Shown here: positions 21,894 through 31,690 of the stretch, piece by piece
Layout of the letters: each line of letters starts with the position of its first letter
Position numbering within the stretch: position 1 is the stretch's first letter
Assembly (NCBI GenBank): GCA_963576565.1
Contig: OY755045.1
Span: 8,096,977-8,160,976 of the forward strand
Source: Aspidapion aeneum
Taxonomy: Eukaryota > Arthropoda > Insecta > Coleoptera > Brentidae
Reading direction: 5' to 3'
Length of the DNA: 64,000 bases
The notes under the pieces: model-generated
Database searches by the model: none
Seen by the model: only the letters and a program-made list of their open reading frames with translations
Told to the model about the DNA's origin: nothing
Program-made: the position numbers and the translations under genes

Positions 21894-22644
21894 CTCTGCC
21901 AATATATGGGTACCTAAGGCCTCTTGAGGGGGGCTGGGGCAAAGTCACATGATGTCGAATTTTAAGCTATTTTTTGTGTTTTTTTTTCTGAAATATGTCG
22001 AAAATATGTTAAAAAATCTAAGGCTTGGGGGGGGGAGGCGGGTCCCGGGTCCCCCTCCCTGGGTGCGCCCATGCCTAAGCTCACACTAGGTACTATACTT
22101 ATAGTGTACGTCTGAGCTAATATAACTAAAACCTGAAATATAGTTTATTCAACTCCAGATTCAATTATATTTTGTTTAATACCACACAAGCCATGTTTTG
22201 ACTTAAATTCTCATTTTTAAAATCTACCCCGACCCTTTTTTTTAAACTAAAGTGTATTTTGTTTAACTCCAGACTCAATTACCTTTCGTTTGATATCACA
22301 CACGCCATATTTTCACATAAACTTTAATTTTTAAAATCTACCCCCAATGTTTTATTTGGCTTGCTTTCGGTGGACTTTGTTCATTTATAAATGGGACCAT
22401 CTCGACCCAAAACACAGCCTAGGTACCAAATTGCATTCAAATCGGGCAAGCGGTTTTTAAGTTATGCGCGTTGGTCGTTACAGACAGACATACAGACAGA
22501 CGGCGCGAGAAAAAAGTTTTAAAATCATCTGAAACGCAAAGATATATAAAAATTTTGAAATCGAAGAAACTTTTTTTTTTCTGGAAGAAATTAGGATCAC
22601 CATAATAGCTCACACTACTATAGTATAGTGGTAGTGTGCGCTAA
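21894..22644 (+). mobile_element. Helentron-associated-like element, copy 1 (interrupted)
   Basis: It shares CTCTGCCAATATATGGG, the hairpin AGCTCACAC to GTGTGAGCT, TTCAACTCCAGA-type blocks, CAAGCGGTTTTTRAGTTATG, a short CAGACAGACA tract and a 3' hairpin ending in CTAA with the copies at 34317 and 47817. About 155 bp of another repeat (21920-22074, ending CCTGGGTGCGCCCATG) splits its left end. Confidence 0.65.
21920..22074. mobile_element. GGGTGCGCC-ended short repeat inserted in the Helentron-like copy
   Basis: It shares ATGTCGAATTTTAAGC-like and AAAAAATCTAAGGCTTGGGG blocks with 46433-46748. Its right end CCTGGGTGCGCC is the complement of that copy's left end GGCGCACCCAGG. Confidence 0.55.
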
Positions 22645-22849
22645 AAATATGCACTTTTTGCTTACAAATAAAGTGATAATATATTACAAATAATTTTTTC
22701 GCCGACTATTACCCCCCCCCCTCCCCTGGATCCGCGCTTGGCATACACAAATAGGACCAAAAAACTGCACAATACTCAAATTTTTATTAAAATTTTTCTA
22801 ATCCCCCCAGAATAATTTTTTTGGCTACGGTCCTGATAAGCACGCAAAT

Positions 22850-24555
22850 GATGATACTCGGAATAGTATAATGGTATCGCCATACCTCCTGTGGATTATT
22901 TGGAGTCGATATTTGTGGTATGACATTTTCTGATCTAGATTAGATGATATAAAAAGTTTCTTTTGTAAGTGATCTTATTTGAAAGGTTTTTGCCCCCTTT
23001 TACTTTAGCACTAATTTCGGAATTTGCCTGAAAGATTTAGAACTCATTTTATATACCGCGTTTACAAGTTCACATCTAGGGGTTGAATTTCCATAAGAGG
23101 ATAAAAGACAGATAGAGTATAGCATGTATTAAAAAGAGACCGCGATACGCCCGAGTCTCGCAAAAAGCTTTGCAGCGTTGTCAAAGGTAACCTTGATAAA
23201 TTACTACAGGCGCACGCAGTTGCACTCGTCAAGGGGCTGTAACAGGGGCCTGTGTGTGACAGTGGTATTGTCACCTCAAGTGGCTTAAATGTTGTAAGCT
23301 ACCAACTTAGGCTACAACTTATATAAATTATAAAAAGATTAAATGTTACTATAGGTTATTAAATTTTCACGATCTCGAAAGGGAATTTGACGGTTCTTGG
23401 AGGAAAAGTATGCTATAAACGTTTTTCTCAAATGTATAACTAATGTAGGGTAATCATACATACCTTTTCAATTTTCTTCTTGTAGCTTCACACTTTCACT
23501 TCTTATATTTATTAGTTGAATATCGACTTTTTACTACTATTAAACTTTTGTATTCAAATATTTACACTTCTTAAACTTTTAGGTTTTATAAACCTTTTTT
23601 ATATTTGTTGTAAATATATATATTTATCAAGATCTTAAACGTTGATTGAATGAGTGAAACTATTCAATCAACTGTTTAATTTACTTAATATTACTGTTTA
23701 GGTTTGGGATATGTTATTGATTAAAAATGCCGATTTTAGGGCAACGAATGGTTTGTATTTTGTTGTTAAAATAAACCATAAAACAGATAAAAACATTATT
23801 TCAAAACACTGGAAACAGTAATAAATAAAAGCTTTAAAATTAATAAACTCTAAAAGAAAAGACCAAAATAATTATGAATATTAAAGTTAACAGTTTTATA
23901 CAATGTTAAAATAATTGATAAATTTCCCCAGTTGAAATAAAACCCCCCTTAAGAAGTGTGAATGGAAGCGTAACGTACCAGGCAAAGGCAAACTAAAGAG
24001 TAAACTCCCTGACGACTTTCGAAAGTTTCCCGTCTCAGTTAAAGCGACCCTGCGCTTGAAGGGACAAATATCTTGGCGTTGATTGGCTAGAATTCTACTC
24101 CCTTTCGCCTTGGCGAGAAAGAGATAGACTGCGCTTTAAACGCTCCACTAAGAGACAAAATAGCAATGCAAGCCAGACTTAAAAACCTGTTAGAAAGTAA
24201 AATTACACAGTGTGTTTTTTTAATTGAAAATAGTTTAAAATTTGTTTCCAGTTACAAAATAAGAATTATTTTGATGTTAGTGGCTCAAAGGACATATTAG
24301 CAGAATACAACTTTTATTAAAATACGGCAAACCTGAAAATATGCCTAAAAACAAGTCGCCGAGTTGCCATAAATTTTACTTAATCTTAACCTAGTCTTGC
24401 ATATAATTAATACTTGTTGATGTCAAAACAATATTTAATTAAAAATCTTTAAAAACTTATAAATGGCAAAAATACCATTTATATTCAAATCCCGTTTTGT
24501 TACAAGGCGTACAATCTGAAACAATTTTTTAGGACAAAAATTATTACTTGACTTG
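22850..24555. other. no gene seen
   Basis: AT-rich with a modestly GC-richer stretch at 23080-23290 and 23990-24150. No splice-supported or family-recognisable coding frame. Confidence 0.4.
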
Positions 24556-24563
24556 TCACCATA

Positions 24564-24809
24564 CACTGAAAAAACAAATCCTTGGGGCAAATGCATAATG
24601 CATTTGATATATGCCAAATGACTGCTGATTTTGAACTGAGAAAACCATGGTTTTAGAAAAAGACAATTCTTTGGAAAGAAGAGCTATTCTCTTATCTAAA
24701 TGACTTATGTTTTGTACTCAAAACCATGCTGTCAACAGTTTCAAATCTTAGGCATTTGGCATATATCAAATGCATTATGCATTTGCCCCAATGATTTGTT
24801 TTATCAGTG
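24564..24809. mobile_element. Tc1/mariner-type MITE with TA duplication
   Basis: The inverted ends start CACTGAAAAAACAAATC and finish GATTTGTTTTATCAGTG, directly flanked by TA on both sides. Inner arms continue for about 60 bp (GGGGCAAATGCATAATGC and its complement). At 246 bp with no coding capacity it is a typical MITE. Confidence 0.75.
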
Positions 24810-24819
24810 TAGAAGAAGT

Positions 24820-25550
24820 GGACTATTAAAAACGTGAACATTTTATTTTAAATTTTTTTTAAAATATGAGTTAGTTTACAAAAAAGTTTTATGTCGGCTT
24901 TAGATTTTGGTTTAAAAAAAGGGTTAGTTAAAAGTATTATTTAACCAATTAACCTTTGTTGTATTTTGTTTAAAAATGTTCCTTTTGCGAGCATTTAAGG
25001 TAACTAACTAAGGTACTTCAATATTTTCTGAAAATTTTCGTTTTTAGTTTAAGGCATTACTACTCATAATTATGATATTTGTCTTGAAAAAGTACTAAAT
25101 GAGCTCCACGGAACTACTTTTGAGGCTCAATACCACCTTACCGCTTCCCTAAGGTTTCGACCAACCTTCCCCGTCCTATAACCACGCTGCGTTCACTGTG
25201 GTCTACCATTACCTTTGTTAGGGAAAAAATGCATAAAAAAAACCTAAAATTAAATAATAGTTAGCTTACCAATAGATTGGTAAACTGTGGTGTAAAAAAA
25301 TTGACTTTAGTGAATGTGAAACAAAACTCAATAACAAGAATAAGACTTTAAAATTCTGTTTGTTTGTAAAAGTAAGTGAATTATTTATATTTAGGAACAA
25401 GCAGAATTTTAAGGTATTATTCAGGTTGTTTATCACCCCGTTTAGTGAATCCACTTACATAAAACTAAAAAGTTGACCTTTCGCGAACCAAGTACCGGAT
25501 TATACTGATATTTTCGCTCAACTGGCAACGTTGATCTGTTCTCCCATGCA
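24820..25550. other. no gene seen
   Basis: AT-rich unique DNA without a recognisable coding frame or repeat. Confidence 0.35.
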
Positions 25551-25552
25551 AT

Positions 25553-26447
25553 CCGTATATGGATGATTCTACCAAAAGTATATCGATATCATTTTTGGTC
25601 ATCCCCTTTAAATAACAGTACAGCACAGTAACTAATTTTGTTTTTTTTAATTCATGTAACTAATTAGGTGTAAGCATTTATTTTCCCGAATTTTAGGAAT
25701 TATTGCATAAAAATGCCAGAGGGATGAGTACCAGAGGAATGAGTTTTTTAATGGTTTTGCAATTTAAATCAAAATCTATTAGACTACTTAACTTAAGTTT
25801 TATATAAACAAAGTTCCTATACTTATAGTTTTAAAACAATCAACAAAAAATTATACTATTGATATATACTTACCAGAGGAATGATAATTAAAGCGTTCCT
25901 TTTTGATTTCTCCGAAAAAAACTAATTTTCTGCCGAAAATAAAAAGATCTATAACTTAAACCAAACTAAAGTTGACATTATCTGTCACAACTTGTCACCC
26001 TCACAAGTAAATTAGATATCCAGGGCCGTCTCTTTCTCTAGAAATTAACCGGTGGTATTCACAAATATTGTGTTATTAAAAATGGAGCACGTTTAAAATT
26101 GTAAAATTTTCCGGAGAACATGTAAATTAGGATTTTCAAAAATATGACTGCAAACTTAAGTTTTATCAATTTTTTGATAAATAGTTCAGATATTTATTAG
26201 GATATTTTTTTCAATTTGAATTTTTAATATTTCGTTTGGCACTACACCAGAGGAATGAGGTATTTGCTTTGTAATAAAAAAAATTATAAACTTGCAATTT
26301 TTTTTATACATTAAACTCAAATGCTCCATAAAGAACACATTTCGTTTTAAATCTTATAACTAAAACTATGCTTCATTTGCAGTCTGTGTTTGAAAAAAAT
26401 GCATTCCCACTCCACAGCACCATTTTTGTAGAATCATCCATATGCTA
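25553..26447. mobile_element. possible inverted-repeat element with recurring ACCAGAGGAATGA motif
   Basis: The ends TATATGGATGATTCTACC and GTAGAATCATCCATATG are inverted. Inside, the 13-base motif ACCAGAGGAATGA appears near 25730, 25870 and 26250, with a variant (GCCAGAGGGATGA) near 25715. Coding content is absent. The boundaries rest on about 16 bp of pairing only. Confidence 0.35.
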
Positions 26448-26827
26448 AATTAAAAATTAAACTAAATGTTTTCAAAACAATTTTTTGTTTTAGAGTATCT
26501 AAAAATGTATAACATGATCCCTGTACCTACAGAAATAAATGCTTCGATCTAGTGTTGACTTTAAGTGAAATTTATAGCACCACTTCGCGCTATCAGACTT
26601 GCAAAGCTACCAAAGGCCGTTCTACCCGAGTACTACTAACTACCAGAAGTACCCGAGTGCTGCTAACATTATTTTTAACGACTTAACGAGTGCAATTGGT
26701 ACTATGTTTTGATCTGAGGTTGTACCTACGCTACGACTTATGTAAATTATTCACTTGATAGAATTATTTGTTCTTGTTTTTATTATATAGTTAGTAGGTT
26801 TTTCAAAAAGATATATTATACTTAACA

Positions 26828-27178
26828 AAAAGAGTAGTAGTAGTGGGAGTGCTAACCGGACACTGCGTCCTACAGGGACACCTGGCAAAGATGAGAATGA
26901 AGGAGGACACGACGTGCGAGCGATGTTGGGCCGAGGACGAGACCTCGGCGCATTTCCTCTCATCATGTGAAGCATACAAGGAGGCAAGAAGAGAGGTATT
27001 CGAAGAGGAAGCCTTTGAGACGGAGGACCTTCTGAATCTGAGGTGGCCCGATATTCTGGCCTTTGTACACAAGACGGGCAGATTCCTTAGCGAAGGAAGG
27101 ACGCAGTAGGGCGCTTCATGTGCCTAGTCGCCAGGCCTAGAGCCTACCCCCACACTACTACTACTACTACTACTAAGA
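26828..27178 (+). mobile_element. LINE-D 3' end (zinc-knuckle C-terminal domain)
   Basis: The plus-strand frame contains LTGHCVLQGHLAKMRM, then CERCWAEDETSAHFLSSC (CxxC-x-H-x-C knuckle), then a helical C-terminus ending at 27107. This is the last domain of R1/I/jockey-group LINE proteins (HNxLNxHL then CxxCxxxxET.xHxLxxC). The tail at 27150-27175 is a run of ACT units, as in a target-primed 3' end. It is 5'-truncated at about 26828 and intact otherwise. Confidence 0.75.
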
Positions 27179-27364
27179 AAAAAAAAGAAGAAGAACTTGA
27201 GAGTATAGAAAAATGAACTGGGTATAATTGGAAGGAAGTCCAATTTAACAATTCATAATAAGTTACTGCTTTATAAACAAATACTGAAACCAGTATGGAC
27301 ATATGGTATTCCACTATGGGGTTGCGCGAAAGCAAGTAATATTCTAGTTTTAGAGAATTCAAAA

Positions 27365-27520
27365 TATAGTTATTTATCTAACAAATGCAGAAAGTGATAC
27401 TTTACTGCACACGACAATTGGCCGAACGACGTGGAGCGGAGTTCGGTCAAGCCGTCAAGGGTGGTAAAGACACTTTCCGCATGTGTTAGGTACAATATTT
27501 TACCTATGAGTACCTTTTTT
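27365..27520 (+). repeat. hairpin-repeat family, copy a
   Basis: Outer arms GCAGAAAGTGATACTTTAC and CACTTTCCGC enclose an inner stem GGCCGAAC/GTTCGGTC with loop GACGTGGAGCGGA. The right edge GTTAGGTACAATATTTTACC mirrors the left edge TTATTTATCTAAC. Confidence 0.7.
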
Positions 27521-27659
27521 TTTTCAAAAAATTGAATGTAATTTATAAATAAACATGTCAAATTAGATGAAACTGAAATGTAAACAAATATTGAAGCTGT
27601 CTTATTGATGCGTTGCTAAGGTTTCTAAGTGGTGCGCGTACGGTAAAGTAATTACTTTA

Positions 27660-27820
27660 CCGCACGCGAGTAGGTCATAGTTATTTACCTAACTAGTGCG
27701 GAAAGTGATACTTTTACGCACGCGACGGCAGTTGCCCGAACGACGCTTTGCGGAGTTCGGGCACGCCGTCAAGGGCACTTTCCGCAAGAGTTAGGTACAA
27801 AATTTTTCCTAGTTGCATAA
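27660..27820 (+). repeat. hairpin-repeat family, copy b
   Basis: Inner stems GACGGC/GCCGTC and GCCCGAAC/GTTCGGGC are perfect and carry loop GACGCTTTGCGGA (CGC-TTT-GCG). The outer stem is TGCGGAAAGTG/CACTTTCCGCA. A 55-bp unit (TTGAGTTTATAAATGGGTC) is repeated twice just downstream. Confidence 0.75.
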
Positions 27821-27996
27821 AAGGCTTGGTTTACATTTTAATATATTTGGTACTTTTTACATTAAAACAGCAAAAAACAAATTCTGTTTTCATTTTTAAT
27901 TTAATTGAGTTTATAAATGGGTCAATAAGTCTAATTGGGCCTCATTTTTAATTTAATTGAGTTTATAAATGGGTCAATAAGTCTAATTAGGCCTAA

Positions 27997-28070
27997 AATT
28001 CACGGCGTGCGGAAAGTTCAACTTTTCGCACGCATATGCGTGCGTAAAAGTGCACTTTTACGCACGCAAG
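27997..28070 (+). repeat. paired perfect hairpins of the same family
   Basis: The first hairpin is GCGTGCGGAAAGTT followed by AACTTTTCGCACGC. The second, at 28038-28067, is a perfect 30-bp palindrome whose left half is GCGTGCGTAAAAGTG. The same pair recurs at 29393-29455 with slightly different bases. Confidence 0.75.
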
Positions 28071-28079
28071 TAGGAAATA

Positions 28080-28200
28080 GTTATTTAAACAACAAGGTTT
28101 GAAAACGACTCTTTGCACACGATCGAGACAGTTTGGTAGACCGAGCCGAAGGCGAGGTCTACAAGTCGAGGGAGTGTGCAAAGAGGTTTTCAAACGAGTT
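28080..28200 (+). repeat. hairpin-repeat variant, copy c (different sequence, same architecture)
   Basis: The outer stem GTTTGAAAACGACTCTTTGC pairs with GCAAAGAGGTTTTCAAAC (small bulge). The inner stem GTAGACC/GGTCTAC carries loop GAGCCGAAGGCGA with a GCC-GAA-GGC mini-stem. The left flank TAGGAAATAGTTATTTA is shared with the other copies although the stems differ. Confidence 0.6.
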
Positions 28201-29042
28201 TTTTCACAATATTTTTTATACGACTGCTAATCAAGAAAGAAAAATCAAATTTTAATTTAACTTGTTTTTATTTCCGACATTTTTACAACAAAACTTTAAA
28301 AATTCAACAATTTTTTGACGTATCTAATCAACAAAACATACGAGCAGTGACGGTTGCTACGGAACTAAGCCAACTTATATTGATGGGTGACAACAACAAA
28401 AATCACAATGACGGGAGACCCGTATGCAGAAATGACATAGGCGTGCGCAAAAATGACAAAAGCGTGTGCAAAACGTTTTGCACACAGCGTGCGCAAAATG
28501 CCATTTTCAGATCATGTTCTCCGTGCGCAATACCCCCTTTTACAAGAGAGTCGTATAAAAAAGTAATTACTTTTACGCATGCTAACTTATAATTAAAGTT
28601 TTATATAAATTGCAGTCACTCTATATATTGCTTTTATGTCACTTGATATACTAGATGACACTGACAAGTTTATTTGATATTTATTGTCAGGCGTAATGTT
28701 TTTAGTTCGTTTTGTCTTGGCTGCGTCAAAATAGATTTTGGAATTTGTGCTGGAAATGAAGATTTTGAACTGCGAAGGTTAAAATTTGTTATTTTTACTA
28801 AATAAAATTATAAATATATACTGTTATAAAACCAAAAATTTTGCCTCGAATTTATACCGATTATAAAAATGTCATTTTTTATTGTTATTATAATTTCTAT
28901 TTGGTCCAAATAGTATCATTTTTTACAAAAAACAGCGTGCGTAAAAAAATTGTATACGCACGCCAAACCAGTTTTTCACGCACGGCATGCGTGAAGTTAA
29001 ACTTTCCACATGAAAATTGGTGCGGAAAAACGCGTTTTACGC

Positions 29043-29205
29043 TCGCAAGTAGGAAATAGTTATTTACCTAACTAGTGCGGAAAGTGATACTTTTACGCAC
29101 GCGACGGCAGTTGCCCGAACGAAGCTTTGTGGAGTTCGGGCACGCCGTCAAGGGCGGAAAAGGCACTTTCCGCAAGAGTTAGGTACAAAATTTTTCCTAG
29201 TTGCA
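29043..29205 (+). repeat. hairpin-repeat family, copy d
   Basis: Nearly identical to copy b, including the duplicated 55-bp units downstream (29290-29380), so 27676-28085 and 29055-29469 form a direct segmental duplication about 1.38 kb apart. Confidence 0.75.
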
Positions 29206-29392
29206 TAAAAAGCTTGGTTTTACATTTTAATATATTTGGTATTTTTTACATTAAAACAGCAAAAAACAAATTCTGTTTTCATTTTTAATTTAATTGAGTT
29301 TATAAATGGGTCAATAAGTCTAATTAGGCCTCATTTTTAATTTAATTGAGTTTATAAATGGGTCAATAAGTCTAATTAGGCCTAAAATTCAC

Positions 29393-29615
29393 GGCGTGCG
29401 GAAAGTTCAACTTTCCGCACGCAAATGCGTGCGTAAAAGTGCACTTTTACGCAGGCAAGTAGGAAATAGTAGTTTACCTAACTAGTGCGGAAAGTGCCTC
29501 TTTTCCGCACGCGATTGCAGATGGCCAAACGACGCGATAGCGGAGTTTGGCCAGCAATCAAGTGCGGAAAAGACAATTTACGCACGAGTTAGGTACACTA
29601 TTTTTTCTATAAGCG
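29393..29615 (+). repeat. paired hairpins plus hairpin-repeat copy e
   Basis: Copy e has inner stems GATTGC/GCAATC and GGCCAAAC/GTTTGGCC with loop GACGCGATAGCGGA. Compared with copy b, four base pairs are exchanged on both sides of the stems while pairing is kept. Confidence 0.75.
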
Positions 29616-30180
29616 TGAGGAAAAAACTAAAAATTAATCAGAAAATTATTTATATTCAAAACGTTTTAATCAAATCAATTATTATTATTCACATTCTAGC
29701 GGCTTCTAGAACTGACTGGGGTAGATCTTCGTCCGAAGAATCCATTGAAAATCTGATTTTTTTGTTTGAAAAATTCAAAAGACGCTTGTATCTGCAAAAT
29801 TGGCTTTGTTTTGACAGTTTGTTTGTACTTTGTTGCTATGGTGATTTAAGATGCCAAATCTAAAACCACTAGTGTTCATTGTTGTTTGACATTGACAATG
29901 ACGATATTTATACCGGGGAGGTTTAAAACTTATAATTTGAACCTATTTTACTGAAAACTTTATTTTATCGAAAATATTGAAAATATAGCAGAATTTTAGT
30001 CAATTTGAATATTTTTAGGATATTTCGTGTGCTAGGAAAGATACAAATGTATTTTGAACGGTCTAAATGTTATAGAACACCTCAAAATCGTAACAAATTT
30101 ACTTTTCCGTGGCACTTTCCACACTAAAATGCGTGCGGAAAAGTGGACTTTTCCGCACGCTTATAGAAAAAAGTATTAAC
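29616..30180. other. no gene seen; one isolated hairpin at 30128-30165
   Basis: AT-rich; the only supported item is GCGTGCGGAAAAGTG paired with CACTTTTCCGCACGC-like sequence, a single arm of the hairpin family. Confidence 0.45.
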
Positions 30181-30185
30181 AAAAC

Positions 30186-30392
30186 GTTGTGAATGCACCT
30201 TCATATATTCGAAATAGTGACCTTCATGGGGACCGAATTATCAAAACATTAGCAGAGACTAAAAAAAAGTACCCAAAAAGCCATGAAGATAGAATTCATC
30301 GACATGTGAATGTGGAAGCAATTCAGCTTCTAGACAATACTATGCTAGTTCGAAGACTAAAAAGAGTAAAGCCGTTTGAGCTAGTGAATTAA
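30186..30392 (+). mobile_element. jockey-like LINE C-terminal fragment
   Basis: The open frame APSYIRNSDLHGDRII, then HEDRIHRHVNVEAIQLLDN and RRLKRVKPFELVN stop, matches the last residues of jockey-type ORF2 proteins (NAPWYVRNxxLHxDL, then HxNxxAxxLLD). About 65 codons remain with no break. It is followed directly by the foldback at 30400. Confidence 0.7.
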
Positions 30393-30399
30393 ATGAATT

Positions 30400-30745
30400 A
30401 TACACTGTGTCTAATTTAAAACTTTCCACCCGGGATTTCTCAATAACTGCTGAAAATTTTTAAAAATGCCAAGACACGTCGATTTTGTTTGTGAGGGGGA
30501 CAATTTTTTGCTATCTTGAAATTTTTGTAGCACGAACCCCCTTCGAGGGGTATACTTTAGCCCTATATTTTGAACAGGGAAAGTGGGTCTAGTGATCCCT
30601 TGTTTTGAAGGCCTTTTGAATATTCTTACAACCATGTAAAAATTTCAAAAATCTATTCAAAATCGACGTGTCTCGGCATTTTTAAAAATTTTTAGCAGTT
30701 CTCGAGAAACTCCGGGTGGAAAGTTTTAAATTAGACACAGTGTAT
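30400..30745. mobile_element. foldback element, ~120-bp arms
   Basis: The left arm starts ATACACTGTGTCTAATTTAA and the right arm ends with its complement TTAGACACAGTGTAT. Pairing continues through AAAACTTTCCACCCGG and on to GACACGTCGATTTTG. Non-coding. Confidence 0.75.
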
Positions 30746-31690
30746 AAAACAAAATAATTCTATAAACACAACACAATTGTGAGTTACATACGAAGAAAAG
30801 CGGGGAGAAGTATTGAGTGAACCCTAGGTTTACATCTAACTTTTCTAGTAAATTAAGTTAAAACAAAATTGCTTATTAGTCTTACTGATTAGATTGTAAT
30901 ACAATAAACACAGTGTGTTTGACAAATTAAAAAGAAAAAAAGAAGGGCTAGTCCTATCATTCAAAGTTTTTTAACTACATTTTTTATGAAAAGTATTTCT
31001 TCTTCAATCTTACAATTTTGCGCAGTTTTTTGAGAAAAAACTGCGACTGATATGGTGTTAATAAAGTAGTAACACAAGTATATTACTCCCTGTAGCGAGG
31101 AATCTCATCAGTTCTAGATTTATGGTCCAGTTTATTGTAGAAAGACAAGGAGAGACAAAGATTGAGCTTGCAGGAATAACTAGCAGGCGAAGACAAATTC
31201 GCGAAATTGCAGCATGCCATACGAGTTATAATGTTGAAAGCAAAAAGCTGTAACTTTGAGCAATAAAATGACAATTGCTTTGATCAAATAATTCCTGTTG
31301 AAGAATAAATTTAGAGTAGTGGATGGTCTTTTCTTCTTCCTTTAGTGTAACAAAACGGGATTTGAAGATAAATGAAATTTTTACCATTTCTGGGGGCATG
31401 AAAGTGCCCCGTCAAGTTCACGCGGAAACTGCTGTACCATCTTTTCTTGAAACATTTCAGCTCATATTTGAACTATCTACAACTCTACTCCGGAATGAGC
31501 TACGGAACTCAAACTTCGCACAGTTGTAGACTTTTATACAGTTAACTATTACTCCAAGTTTCATAGAGTTCCATAAAGTAGTAAAGTAGTTACGAAATTT
31601 CAAAAAACGTCGAAATTGGTACTCACTCACTCACTCATCTACTCATGTATAGATTATCAAAATTCTACTGTACTTCCAGAGATGCTACAA
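30746..31690. other. no gene seen
   Basis: AT-rich DNA. TAACAAAACGGGATTTGAA at 31349 is also found inverted at about 24490, a short dispersed string without further context. Confidence 0.35.

Larger units (their letters stand above)
21763..22836. mobile_element. nested hAT-like MITEs (outer layers)
   Basis: The outermost ends CATGGCCGTACCCAG (21763) and GGCTACGGTCCTG (about 22836) are inverted and resemble hAT-type GGGCCGTAGCCA ends. Inside them a second pair, AAGCGCGGATTTGAGAGGAG (about 21836) and CTCCCCTGGATCCGCGCTT (about 22737), encloses the Helentron-like element at 21894-22644. No exact target duplications were found, so the layers are inferred from the inverted ends alone. Confidence 0.45.

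Noticed and set aside
23062..23274. 70-codon minus-strand frame
   Set aside because: No family features and no supporting context.
29615..29863. 82-codon plus-strand frame beside the hairpin family
   Set aside because: Hydrophobic and Lys-rich by base composition only; begins inside the hairpin edge and has no motif.
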